From contig DAOUJJ010000007.1 of NCBI GenBank assembly GCA_034422835.1, positions 1-64,000 on the forward strand: a stretch of DNA of 64,000 nucleotides. Reading direction: 5' to 3'. The DNA comes from VXMO01 sp034422835 (GTDB lineage Bacteria; Chloroflexota; Dehalococcoidia; UBA6926). This document shows, piece by piece, positions 52,977 to 61,058 of this stretch (the first letter of the stretch is position 1; each line of letters opens with the position of its first letter). The notes beneath the pieces are model-generated. The model had not been told where the DNA came from, did no database searches, and was given only the letters and a program-made list of their open reading frames with translations. The translations under genes were made by a program, and so were the position numbers.

Positions 52977-53213
52977 ATGAGAATCTCCGAACGGGGACAG
53001 ATTACCATTCCAAAGGTGCTGCGCGATCAAATGGGGCTCTATAGCACCGTTGAGGTAGAGATCAGCGCCACGGATGACGGGCTGCTCATCAAGAAGCGGG
53101 CAGGCGCGGATCATCCTGTGGACCGCGTGGCGGGCATCCTGAATGACGCGGGCTTCGATATCGACACTGATTTCGATATTGATGAGTACATAGAGGAGAT
53201 CCGGGGACGGTGA
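52977..53213 (+). CDS. vapB: AbrB-family antitoxin (VapB)
   Basis: A 78-residue SpoVT/AbrB swapped-hairpin DNA-binding protein: MRISERGQITIPKVLRDQMG then VEVEISATDDGLLIKKR, with an acidic toxin-binding tail (DIDTDFDIDEYIEEI). Its stop overlaps the PIN toxin start (GTGA). The 50 bases upstream are very AT-rich with direct AATATGA repeats (about 52944-52958), a likely autoregulatory operator. Confidence 0.88.
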   Translation: MRISERGQITIPKVLRDQMGLYSTVEVEISATDDGLLIKKRAGADHPVDRVAGILNDAGFDIDTDFDIDEYIEEIRGR

Positions 53214-53623
53214 TTACCGCTCTGGACACCAACGTCCTCATCGACCTGTTCCGCGATGATTCAGAGCACCATGAACAGTCCAGAAGCTGGATACGGTCTG
53301 CGTATGATGCCGGCGCGATCCTGGTCTGCGATGTCGTCTACGCAGAGCTTGTTCCTGTCTTCAGAAGCCGCGCCGCACTGGATCAGGCTCTAAAGGACAT
53401 GGGGGCAACACCGGCGCCATTATCTCCCAACGTGGCCTATGAAGCGGGAGTCCGCTGGGCTCGATACCGAGCCGCCGGAGGCCCAAGGGAACGCATCATC
53501 ACTGATTTCCTGATAGGCGCTCACGCCCTGCAAGCCGCGGATACGTTCCTCACGCGCGACAGGGGATTCTTCTCTTCATATTTCCCGGAGTTGCAGGGCG
53601 CGGAGGCGTTTCGCAGGTATTAG
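53210..53623 (+). CDS. vapC: PIN-domain toxin (VapC)
   Basis: A 137-residue PIN ribonuclease: ALDTNVLIDLF gives D5, YAELVPVF gives E near 45, and RIITDFLIGAHAL plus LTRDRGFFSSYFP complete the acid set. It uses GTG 53210, coupled to vapB by a four-base overlap. The module lies between ruvC and ruvA in opposite orientation to them, indicating insertion. Confidence 0.9.
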   Translation: MITALDTNVLIDLFRDDSEHHEQSRSWIRSAYDAGAILVCDVVYAELVPVFRSRAALDQALKDMGATPAPLSPNVAYEAGVRWARYRAAGGPRERIITDFLIGAHALQAADTFLTRDRGFFSSYFPELQGAEAFRRY

Positions 53624-53634
53624 TCGGCCGCGCC

Positions 53635-54843
53635 TTATCGCGGCAGGCCGAGGCCGCGCCAGGCGATGATGTTGGCGCCGAGCGCGATGCCACCACCGCC
53701 GCCGGACTCGTTTTGGGACAGCATGTAATGCGTGCCATAGATGCCGTCGCCCGGCGCACGATGCTCGCCCTTGTGCAGCGCCACATACGGCCCCAAGGCT
53801 CGCGCGAACGTCGGCCAGAGCCAGTACTTGGACGTGTGGAGCACGCGCCAGCCGGACATCGCGCCCTCCGCCTGCGGAACCTCTCCTGCCGCCTGCATCG
53901 CCGCGACACGATAGGCCAACATCCGGTCAATCTCAAGGGTGACACGCAGATCCGCCAGCTGGTGGCGCGTGACGCCATTGTTGAGAATCGGCTCTCCGTT
54001 GAAATTCAAATCTCGCGCCATGGCGACGAACCGGTCAAAAACGCCAATCTGCCTTGCAGCGTTGTCGATGCCCGTCCGTTCGAAATTGAGCGTCGTCATG
54101 GCCGCATACCAGCCGCGGTTCATCTCGCCGATGAGATAACGCTTCGGCACACGAACTTCATCCATAAAGACTTCATTCCATCGGCGGGTGCCGAAGAAGT
54201 CATACAAAGGCCGCAGCGTGATACCGGGCATCATGTTGCCGTCGTCATCCGTCAACTGCATGGCCAGATAAGTGATGCCGCGATGCTTCGGCGCGTTCGG
54301 ATCCGTGCGGACGAGGATGTGATACCAGTTGGAGAAATGTGAGCCGGACGACCAGATTTTCTGGCCCGTCACAACGATGTCGTCACCGTCTTCCACACCG
54401 CGCGTCTGCAGGCTGGCAAGGTCCGTTCCCGCATTCGGCTCGCTGTAGCCCTGCGCCCAATCGATATCCGCCGTAGCCATCTTTGGGAGGAACTGTTCCT
54501 TGAGCCAGTCGGAGCCATGGAACATGATCGCGCCGGTGATGTTGGCGCTCGGCGTGCCCTCGGGAGCGTCTGCGTACCCGAGTTCCTCCATGTAAACGAA
54601 TTGATTATCAAACGGGGCATTCGCGCCGCCGAATTCCTCCGGCCAGTGCATTGTGTACCAGCCCTTATCGACGAGCTTTTTGATGAACTCATGGTCGTTC
54701 TGCCGTGATTCGGCATTCGCGAAGTCCATGGAACGAACGTTGATGGAGTGAGCCTCAAAATCGCGGGGATCCCAGTTTTCCTTCAGGAACGCGCGAACTT
54801 CGTCACGGAACTGTTCCGCCTCCGGCGATAGTCTGAAGTCCAT
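53635..54843 (-). CDS. Acyl-CoA dehydrogenase family protein
   Basis: A 402-residue flavoprotein oxidising acyl-CoA thioesters. YSEPNAGTDLASLQTRGV and VVTGQKIWSSGSHFSNW are the FAD/substrate signatures of the middle domain, and the C-terminal helical domain ends GANIIAWRGLGLPR. The catalytic Glu position cannot be fixed by eye. It sits between ruvC and vapBC as a single gene on the minus strand. SAR202-type genomes carry many such paralogs, which fits the taxonomic guess. Confidence 0.9.
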   Translation of the reverse strand: MDFRLSPEAEQFRDEVRAFLKENWDPRDFEAHSINVRSMDFANAESRQNDHEFIKKLVDKGWYTMHWPEEFGGANAPFDNQFVYMEELGYADAPEGTPSANITGAIMFHGSDWLKEQFLPKMATADIDWAQGYSEPNAGTDLASLQTRGVEDGDDIVVTGQKIWSSGSHFSNWYHILVRTDPNAPKHRGITYLAMQLTDDDGNMMPGITLRPLYDFFGTRRWNEVFMDEVRVPKRYLIGEMNRGWYAAMTTLNFERTGIDNAARQIGVFDRFVAMARDLNFNGEPILNNGVTRHQLADLRVTLEIDRMLAYRVAAMQAAGEVPQAEGAMSGWRVLHTSKYWLWPTFARALGPYVALHKGEHRAPGDGIYGTHYMLSQNESGGGGGIALGANIIAWRGLGLPR

Positions 54844-54850
54844 GAGTTTT

Positions 54851-54884
54851 CCCCCTCACCCCAACCCTCTCCCTGAGGAGAGGG
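54851..54884. repeat. Hairpin element CCCTCACCCCAACCCTCTCCC type
   Basis: The word CCCTCACCCCAACCC precedes CCTCTCC-CTGA-GGAGAGG, a seven-base-pair hairpin at 54866-54883. The same kind of element is common in many environmental genomes. It lies between ruvC and the acyl-CoA dehydrogenase and may terminate ruvC transcription. Confidence 0.65.
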
Positions 54885-54914
54885 GATGTGTATCAGACCC
54901 AGCGGCCTTTCAAG

Positions 54915-55427
54915 TTAGCGTAGCAGATTGGCGGCCTGTGACTGAAGGGAGGAGGAGTGAACCGCGTCGCACATGGCAACGGCGAGCGCGTCCGTGGCGT
55001 CCGCCGGTACCTTGCCCTCCGGCATCGTCACTTGCAGCCTCAGCAGCCGCTCAACATCTTGCTTGGTCGCCCTGCCATGGCCGGCGACGGTGCTTTTGAT
55101 TTTCGCAGGCGCATATTGGCGCACGGGGATGCCGTGCTCCGCTGCGATGACAAGCGCGACCCCACGCGCCTCCCCGACAGAAAAGGCCGCCTGAACGTTT
55201 CGTCCAACAAACGGGCTCTCGATGGCGATGGCATCAGGATTCAGCCGCCCAACAATCTCCAAAAGCCCTTCCCGCAGTTGCAAGAGCCGCATCTCCAAAG
55301 GATCATCGCGCTTCAGGCGAACGACGCCGCATTCCACGAATGAATGTGGGCTGCCATCATCCCGGACGTCGAGCGCGCCATAACCCGCGATATGCGTTCC
55401 GGGATCGATACCGAGGACGCGCGCCAT
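54915..55427 (-). CDS. ruvC: Crossover-junction endodeoxyribonuclease RuvC
   Basis: A 170-residue Holliday-junction resolvase: RVLGIDPGTHIAGYG (catalytic D7 and G), IESPFVGRNVQAAFSVGEARG with the second acid, and PADATDALAVAMCDAV with the D-x-x-D pair near the end. ATG 55427 (MARVLG) is chosen to match family starts. It lies 24 bases after yebC on the same strand, a common arrangement. Confidence 0.95.
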   Translation of the reverse strand: MARVLGIDPGTHIAGYGALDVRDDGSPHSFVECGVVRLKRDDPLEMRLLQLREGLLEIVGRLNPDAIAIESPFVGRNVQAAFSVGEARGVALVIAAEHGIPVRQYAPAKIKSTVAGHGRATKQDVERLLRLQVTMPEGKVPADATDALAVAMCDAVHSSSLQSQAANLLR

Positions 55428-55451
55428 GATTGGCCGCCGTGTCACGCGGCC

Positions 55452-56207
55452 CTAGACGGCCGCAGCGTCTTCCAGCACTTCCGCGGGGAAATTGGCGTTA
55501 GTGAATACCTGTTGAACGTCATCGAGTTCATCGAGTCGCTCCAACAGGCGGAGATTCTGTTTGGCTGCCGACACTTCCAGGTCAACCTGCGTCCTGGGGC
55601 GCATGGTGATTTCCGCCTGGACGACTTTTGCGCCCTGCTCGGCCATTGCCGCACGAACCGCCTCAAGCTGGCCGGGGGCCGTGTAGACCTCCAACTGTCC
55701 GCTGTACGGGTCGCCCACATCCTCCGCGCCGGCATCAATGGCAGAAAGCGCCACTTCTTCAAGCTTTTCGTCAGTACCTTCAACGACGATTGTGCCGGTG
55801 TTGTCGAAGATCCAGTTGACGCTGCCAACCTCGCCGATGTTGCCACCCTGCCTGCTGAAGGTTGACCGCACATCATTTGATGTGCGGTTGCGGTTGTCCG
55901 TTAGCGCCTGCACCAGGACCGCCGCCCCTCCTGCACCGTAGCCCTCATACCAGATTTCCTCCAGCGAATCGCCATTGTCGCCGCCGGCGATCTTCTTGAG
56001 GGTGCGATCAATGTTGTCGTTGGGCATCCCCGAGTCTTTGGCGCGCTGAACGGCGAGACGCAGGCGCGGATTGAACTCAGGATTGACGCCGCCATCCCTG
56101 GCCGCGGTGGTGATCTCACGAGACAGCTTGGTGAACAACTTGGCGCGCTTGGCGTCATTAGCGCCTTTCTGCCGCTGAATCGTTGACCAATGAGAATGTC
56201 CAGACAT
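55452..56207 (-). CDS. yebC: YebC/PmpR-family protein
   Basis: A 251-residue protein of the YebC/PmpR family, which acts as a transcription regulator or, in recent work, a ribosome-associated factor for polyproline stretches. The start MSGHSHWSTIQRQKGANDAKR is the family hallmark. RAKDSGMPNDNIDRTLKK and YEGYGAGGAAVLVQALTDN follow. Full length. It precedes ruvC, as in many genomes. Confidence 0.95.
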   Translation of the reverse strand: MSGHSHWSTIQRQKGANDAKRAKLFTKLSREITTAARDGGVNPEFNPRLRLAVQRAKDSGMPNDNIDRTLKKIAGGDNGDSLEEIWYEGYGAGGAAVLVQALTDNRNRTSNDVRSTFSRQGGNIGEVGSVNWIFDNTGTIVVEGTDEKLEEVALSAIDAGAEDVGDPYSGQLEVYTAPGQLEAVRAAMAEQGAKVVQAEITMRPRTQVDLEVSAAKQNLRLLERLDELDDVQQVFTNANFPAEVLEDAAAV

Positions 56208-56291
56208 GATTTTATTCTATGTCATGCGGAATTGAGAGGTGTCAAGCTCGCCGAGTGCCACAAGGTGTCCGGGGCAATGCCGCACGTCGGA

Positions 56292-56882
56292 CTAACGTCG
56301 TCGCCTGCGTCGGCGTCGTCGCTGCTGCGTCGGTTGATCCTGTGACTTCTCTGGTTCTGCCACAGGTATCAGCCCCTCTATGAGTTTCACCCGGATGACT
56401 CTTTCCTCAAGATCAATCGTGGCGACCTCGTCCGTATTCGGAATCAGTGTTTCCGGCCGACCCTCTGCCCGGACGACCAGCACGTCATTAACGCCGGTCT
56501 CAATGATGTCTTCGACCGTTCCAATGGGGTCGTGTTCGGGTTCCGCGACGACGGGCAGGCCAATCAGTTGGAACCGGTAGTAGGCGCCGTCCGGCAATGG
56601 GATGACATCCTCTTCTCGAATATCAAGTGTTGCGCCGCGGCGGATTGTCTCAGCCTGTGTTCGGGAGCGGACCTCATCAAGCTGGACAATAAGCCGATCC
56701 AGGCCGCTGCCACGAGCGCTTGCAACAGTTACGGGCTCCTCCATAAGGAAAAGCCTGCTGCCCGGTTCAAACCGTTGAGGAAAGTCCGTCAGGACTTCTA
56801 CCTTAAGTTCACCCCTGACGCCAAAAGGGCCACTGATGCGACCTACTGCTATGTACGGTGAAGAGGTAAAGCGTCGATCCAC
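56292..56882 (-). CDS. rimM: 16S rRNA processing protein RimM with poly-Arg tail
   Basis: A 196-residue 30S assembly factor. VGRISGPFGVRGELKVEV is the N-terminal RimM signature, and a PRC-barrel with PDGAYYRFQLIGLPV and NDVLVVRAE follows. It ends in a run of ten arginines after DQPTQQ, beyond the usual C-terminus. Such tails are seen in some genomes and may bind rRNA. It is in the rpsP-khpA-rimM operon; trmD is missing from the usual fourth place. Confidence 0.93.
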   Translation of the reverse strand: MDRRFTSSPYIAVGRISGPFGVRGELKVEVLTDFPQRFEPGSRLFLMEEPVTVASARGSGLDRLIVQLDEVRSRTQAETIRRGATLDIREEDVIPLPDGAYYRFQLIGLPVVAEPEHDPIGTVEDIIETGVNDVLVVRAEGRPETLIPNTDEVATIDLEERVIRVKLIEGLIPVAEPEKSQDQPTQQRRRRRRRRR

Positions 56883-56895
56883 AGGCTTGACGCCT

Positions 56896-57126
56896 CTAGA
56901 CGATCTCCAAACTGGCTCTCACACCACGCCTGATCGCGGCAATCCTGAGCACTGTGCGGATGGCTTCAGCAACCCGGCCTCCACGACCAATCACCTTGCC
57001 CTTGTCACTCTCTGCGACAACAAGGCTGATCAGGATCCGGCCGTCCTCAGCGACACTTTCGGTCACGCGGACTGCATCCCTGTCTTCAACAATGCTCATA
57101 GCAATAAATTCAACGAGCTCCTTCAC
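56896..57126 (-). CDS. khpA: KH-domain RNA-binding protein KhpA
   Basis: A 76-residue KH protein (VKELVEFIAMSIVED ... VIGRGGRVAEAIRTV) with the GxxG loop GRGG. GTG 57126 is chosen to match the family start KELVEFI; an upstream frame adds 29 residues of unrelated composition overlapping rpsP. It partners KhpB in cell-length and RNA control in Firmicutes. It lies between rpsP and rimM. Confidence 0.9.
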   Translation of the reverse strand: MKELVEFIAMSIVEDRDAVRVTESVAEDGRILISLVVAESDKGKVIGRGGRVAEAIRTVLRIAAIRRGVRASLEIV

Positions 57127-57160
57127 AATCACGTCCCAACTGCCATTGCTGGCGCAATTT

Positions 57161-57409
57161 TCATGCTGACGCGATAATCCCCTGCCGCCGAAAGAGCTTG
57201 GTGACAGCTTCACTTGGCTGAGCGCCCCTGCTCAACCATTCCCGCGCTTTATCGTGATCGACTTGAAGAGAATCAGGGCCGGTGCGCGGGTCGTAATGCC
57301 CAATGATTTCGACAAACGCTCCGTCCCGCGGCGCTCGTTGGTCGGCTACCACGACACGATAGTGCGGTTGCTTACGGAAGCCCTTTCGGGTCAGGCGTAT
57401 TCGCAGCAT
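57161..57409 (-). CDS. rpsP: 30S ribosomal protein S16
   Basis: An 82-residue protein starting MLRIRLTRKGFRKQPHYRVV, with EIIGHYDPRTGP and REWLSRGAQPSEAV, the S16 signatures. It is the first gene of the minus-strand rpsP-khpA-rimM unit and is preceded by AAAGGG. The 218-bp gap to ccmE holds divergent promoters. Confidence 0.97.
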   Translation of the reverse strand: MLRIRLTRKGFRKQPHYRVVVADQRAPRDGAFVEIIGHYDPRTGPDSLQVDHDKAREWLSRGAQPSEAVTKLFRRQGIIASA

Positions 57410-57627
57410 GTATCCCTTTACCTTTGCAGTAACACAATGTATGGAGGGGCGGAACTAACCGTCGCGACAATACTAAACCACAGTATAGCCCCATGGGCAA
57501 ATGTCCGCATCACTCGGCAACAATCATCGCCATCGTTGACGGAACTTTCACGTCTCAATACGATTGTTCTACGACGCTCCGGCTTGATTCGCGCGGCAAA
57601 GGCGAGTCGGTCGGCATAGAGGTATCA
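57410..57627. other. Divergent spacer between rpsP and ccmE
   Basis: About 220 bp holding both promoters. An in-frame ORF start at 57493 would lengthen ccmE by 45 residues of Cys/Ser/Thr-rich sequence, which I reject. TATAGC near 57483-57488 could be the ccm operon's -10. The minus strand carries TACATT before rpsP. Neither has a convincing -35. Confidence 0.35.
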
Positions 57628-58101
57628 GTGACCACGCACGATTCCATCTTTGATGAACAAGATCACTCACGGCGCGGACGGTTCAACGTCCGTTTGCTCA
57701 TTGGCGCCGGCGTGGTCGCCCTCGTCGTCGCATACCTGATCTTCCTTTCCCTCGATGCCGCCACCGCCGCCTACATGAACGTGGACGAATTGGCTGCCGC
57801 GCCGGACATTACGGATGATCGCCGACTCAGGATAGGTGGAACGGTGACCGCCGGCTCCATCGTCCGCGGCGAGGACCTTGTCTACGAATTTGAGGTGCAT
57901 GGAGAAGAAGCCGCGATTCCCGTCGTCTACCAGGGAGCGCCGCCGGATATCTTTGGAGACAACGCCGTTGTTTTCGTTGAGGGCTACTACACTCCCGGCG
58001 GCACATTCAACGCCGACGTCTTGTTGACGCGCCACCCGGACACCATGGAGCCCCTGCCCAGCGGCGCGACGGCTCCCAATTACGAACCAACATACGGCTA
58101 G
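57628..58101 (+). CDS. ccmE: Cytochrome c maturation protein CcmE
   Basis: A 157-residue periplasmic heme chaperone. It has one N-terminal anchor helix (VRLLIGAGVVALVVAYLIFL) and an OB-fold (RRLRIGGTVTAGSIVRGED, VVYQGAPPDIFGDNAVVFVEG). The heme-binding region reads LLTRHPDTMEP, keeping the covalent His but with Met in place of the usual Tyr four residues on (HxxxY). GTG 57628 is chosen over a 45-residue in-frame extension of odd composition. It heads the ccm operon. Confidence 0.88.
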   Translation: MTTHDSIFDEQDHSRRGRFNVRLLIGAGVVALVVAYLIFLSLDAATAAYMNVDELAAAPDITDDRRLRIGGTVTAGSIVRGEDLVYEFEVHGEEAAIPVVYQGAPPDIFGDNAVVFVEGYYTPGGTFNADVLLTRHPDTMEPLPSGATAPNYEPTYG

Positions 58102-58116
58102 GCTGTCTACGCCGCC

Positions 58117-60117
58117 ATGCAGCTTTCAGACGCCGGTTACATCGCGCTGATTCTCGCGCTTGGCGCTGCACTGTACGGCAGCGCCGCGTCCGCGTTGGGA
58201 GCCCGTCTATCCATCGCGCCACTGACGGCGAGCGGACGGAACGCCATCTATGTTGTGGCGCTGTTGCTTGTCATGACAGCCTCCATCCTCGTGTATTCCT
58301 TTATCACACAGGACTTTGGCCTGCGCTACGTGACACTCCACTCCAGCACCGCCATGCCGTGGTATTACACCCTGTCAGCTTTCTACGCGGGCCAGGAAGG
58401 CTCCCTGCTCTATTGGTCAACACTCCTGGCGGTGTTTGGAAGCGTGATGATCTACGTCATGCGCAGACGATACCCGGCGCTGATGGGCTACACGAACGCC
58501 GTTATCCTTGCGAATCTTTCTTTTTTCCTCATCGTCCTGGTTTTCTTTGCCAGTCCAATGACGCGTCTCCCCGCCACGATGCCGGACGGCGTCGGGCTGA
58601 ATCCCCTGCTCCAGGACCCGGGAATGCTGGTGCACCCTCCAATGCTGTTGGCCGGATACATGAGTTGGACCCTCCCCTTTGCGATCGGCATCGCCGCGCT
58701 GGCGACAGGTCGGGTGGGCGTTGAGTGGACTCGAGCGCTGCGGACACCAACCCTGATTGCCTGGAGTATTCAGACCGCGGGGCTCATCCTTGGCGGGTGG
58801 TGGGCCTACCATGTGCTGGGTTGGGGCGGTTACTGGGGATGGGACCCGGTGGAGAACGTCGCGTTCCTGCCGTGGCTCACGGGCACCGCGTTCCTGCACT
58901 CCGTCATGGTCGTGGAGCGACGCGGCAAGCTCAAGGTGTGGACGCTGAGCCTTGTTTTCGCGACGTACCTGCTGGCGATCTTTGGCACCTTCATTGTTCG
59001 CAGCGGCATACTCAGTTCCGTTCACAACTTTGCGGAATCAGATGTTGGCGGCCTGTTCCTGGGGTACTTTGTCGGCGCGATGGCGCTGCCGCTCATTCTT
59101 CTCTTCTGGCGGCTGCCGCACATCCGTGATGAGGAGGGATTCGAGGCCGCTCTCTCGCGGGAGTCCGGCTTTCTCTTCAACAATGTGTTGCTGTTCAGCA
59201 TCGCCTTTGCCACGTTCTGGGGCACGGTCTACCCGATGATATCCGAGGCTCTTGGCAACCAACGGCTGACAGTGAGCGCGCCTTTCTATCTCAAGGTGAA
59301 CGGCCCGCTGTTCCTCGCGCTTATCCTATTGATGGGCGTCGGTCCGCTGTTGGCGTGGCGCAAGTCAACCGTTCAGTCTCTGTGGCGACATCTCCGCATT
59401 TCGATAGCAGTCGGCGCGGTGACGGCAGCACTGCTTGCGCCGCTGCTGCGCGACGTTATAACTCCCATCGCGTTCGGCGCCTGCGCTTTCGTGTTGGCGA
59501 CCGTGGGACAGGAATACGTTCGCGGTATTCGCATACGACGCAGCACAACACGAGAACCCTACCCGTCTGCCGTTGCCGGCCTCGTCTCCCGCGACCGCCG
59601 CCGCTATGGCGGATATCTCATTCACGTTGCCATCGTCGTGCTTGGCATCGGCCTTATCGCCTCAACGGCGTTTCAGTCCGCGACGGAGGTCAATTTGCTG
59701 CGCGGGGAGTCAGTGACCATCGATGACTACACCATCACGTATGCGGGCACGGCGTCGATCCAGGAACCGAACCGGCAGGTATTGAGTTCACAGTTGATCG
59801 TAGAAGAGGACGGGGCGGCCGTGGGGCAGCTCTTCCCCAAGACGCAGATCTACCCCAACTTTGAGACGCAGCCGACAAACCGCGTCGCTGTGCTCTCCAC
59901 GTGGCGGCACGACCTCTACGTTTTCCAGGCGGGATTCGACGACGAATCCGCGACTTTCGCCATCTTCATCAACCCTCTGATGACTCTTGTCTGGACAGGC
60001 AGTGTGATGATCTTCCTGGCCCTGCTCATTACGGCGTGGCCCGGACGCGCCCCTGCCATGAGGCCCGTTTGGGAGCCACTGGGTTCTACAGGAGCTGCGG
60101 CCCCACGGCGGTCTTGA
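58117..60117 (+). CDS. ccmF: Cytochrome c heme lyase CcmF
   Basis: A 666-residue polytopic protein that ligates heme to apocytochromes. The WWD heme-handling motif is WGGYWGWDPVENVAFLPW (about residue 245). LHSSTAMPWYYTLSAFYAGQEGSLLYW and LFNNVLLFSIAFATFWGTVYPM are typical, and His residues flanking WWD are present in LVHPPMLLAGYMS. About fourteen helices. Full length. It follows ccmE by 15 bp. Confidence 0.96.
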   Translation: MQLSDAGYIALILALGAALYGSAASALGARLSIAPLTASGRNAIYVVALLLVMTASILVYSFITQDFGLRYVTLHSSTAMPWYYTLSAFYAGQEGSLLYWSTLLAVFGSVMIYVMRRRYPALMGYTNAVILANLSFFLIVLVFFASPMTRLPATMPDGVGLNPLLQDPGMLVHPPMLLAGYMSWTLPFAIGIAALATGRVGVEWTRALRTPTLIAWSIQTAGLILGGWWAYHVLGWGGYWGWDPVENVAFLPWLTGTAFLHSVMVVERRGKLKVWTLSLVFATYLLAIFGTFIVRSGILSSVHNFAESDVGGLFLGYFVGAMALPLILLFWRLPHIRDEEGFEAALSRESGFLFNNVLLFSIAFATFWGTVYPMISEALGNQRLTVSAPFYLKVNGPLFLALILLMGVGPLLAWRKSTVQSLWRHLRISIAVGAVTAALLAPLLRDVITPIAFGACAFVLATVGQEYVRGIRIRRSTTREPYPSAVAGLVSRDRRRYGGYLIHVAIVVLGIGLIASTAFQSATEVNLLRGESVTIDDYTITYAGTASIQEPNRQVLSSQLIVEEDGAAVGQLFPKTQIYPNFETQPTNRVAVLSTWRHDLYVFQAGFDDESATFAIFINPLMTLVWTGSVMIFLALLITAWPGRAPAMRPVWEPLGSTGAAAPRRS

Positions 60118-60139
60118 ACGGAGACCGCCAGAGATCGTT

Positions 60140-60700
60140 ATGCCTCAACTGATGTCAAACCAAAGAACCCTGCGTGTCGGCGTCTACGCGCTGGCCATCA
60201 CGCTAGGCCTCTTGATCCTGTCGATGATTCCCTCTATGGCCCTTGCTCAAAACGATGATTCCAGTGAGTTTTCACGACAGGAACTTGAACTGTTGGCGCT
60301 CTCGCCGCAGGCACGCGCAATAGCGCAGAAGCTCCAATGCCCTGTCTGCGACGGCCAGCCGATCACCGAATCAAACGCGACAATAGCCCGCCAAATGAAA
60401 GCCAACGTACAACAACAGGTAGATGACGGCGTGACTGAAGAAGAGATATTGGACTTCTTCGTCGAGCGTTATGGCCCCGAAGTGCTGCGGGAGCCGCGTC
60501 CCGAGGGCATCGGCTGGGGCGTCTGGCTCGCGCCGCCTATCATTGCGCTGTTCGGAGTCCTGATTGTCATCTTTGGCATCCGCAGCGGTGGCAGACCACG
60601 ACCGCAGCCCCAACCGGCACGACCCACCCCACGCTCGACGGCGGACGATGATGAGATCGTTGCGCGAGAAATCGGGCGCATGACGAGAAACACGGATTGA
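60140..60700 (+). CDS. ccmH: Cytochrome c maturation protein CcmH/CycL
   Basis: A 186-residue thioredox protein with a signal helix, the redox motif LQCPVCDGQPITES (CxxC near residue 65) that reduces the apocytochrome CXXCH, EEEILDFFVERYGPEVL, and one C-terminal helix (GVWLAPPIIALFGVLIVIFG). It follows ccmF. Confidence 0.93.
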   Translation: MPQLMSNQRTLRVGVYALAITLGLLILSMIPSMALAQNDDSSEFSRQELELLALSPQARAIAQKLQCPVCDGQPITESNATIARQMKANVQQQVDDGVTEEEILDFFVERYGPEVLREPRPEGIGWGVWLAPPIIALFGVLIVIFGIRSGGRPRPQPQPARPTPRSTADDDEIVAREIGRMTRNTD

Positions 60701-60707
60701 GGCGCGG

Positions 60708-61058
60708 ATGGAGCTCGTTCCCGTCGGACTGACCCTGCTGGCCGTCGTTGTGACAGTCGTGGGGATAGCATTTCCCCTTATTCGAGCGCGCGGCGCGGAT
60801 GATGGAACGTCCCCGAGAGACGAACTCTCCGACCTTGGACGCATGCGAGAGGCGCGCAACGAGGCGCTGACGGCCATCATGGACCTGGATGACGAACTGG
60901 AGCGCGGCAATGTTTCCGAGGGCGAATACCGCCCCGCACGGGCCCTGTTGGTGCGCCGCGCCGCCGACCTGATCCGTGAGATAGAGGGGCGAGAACACAT
61001 CCTCGATGAGGAGATCGAGCGCGCCGTGCAGCTGAGCCGGGAACGGCGGCGGGAATGA
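60708..61058 (+). CDS. CcmI-like small membrane protein
   Basis: A 116-residue protein: one N-terminal helix (GLTLLAVVVTVVGIAFPLI) then a helical part with ALTAIMDLDDELERGNVSEGEYRPARALL, the CcmI N-terminal pattern 'L..L..D...G.ISE.EY...R..L'. It lacks the TPR domain of full CcmI. Its stop overlaps the next start by ATGA. Likely assists apocytochrome handover to CcmF/H. Confidence 0.75.
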   Translation: MELVPVGLTLLAVVVTVVGIAFPLIRARGADDGTSPRDELSDLGRMREARNEALTAIMDLDDELERGNVSEGEYRPARALLVRRAADLIREIEGREHILDEEIERAVQLSRERRRE

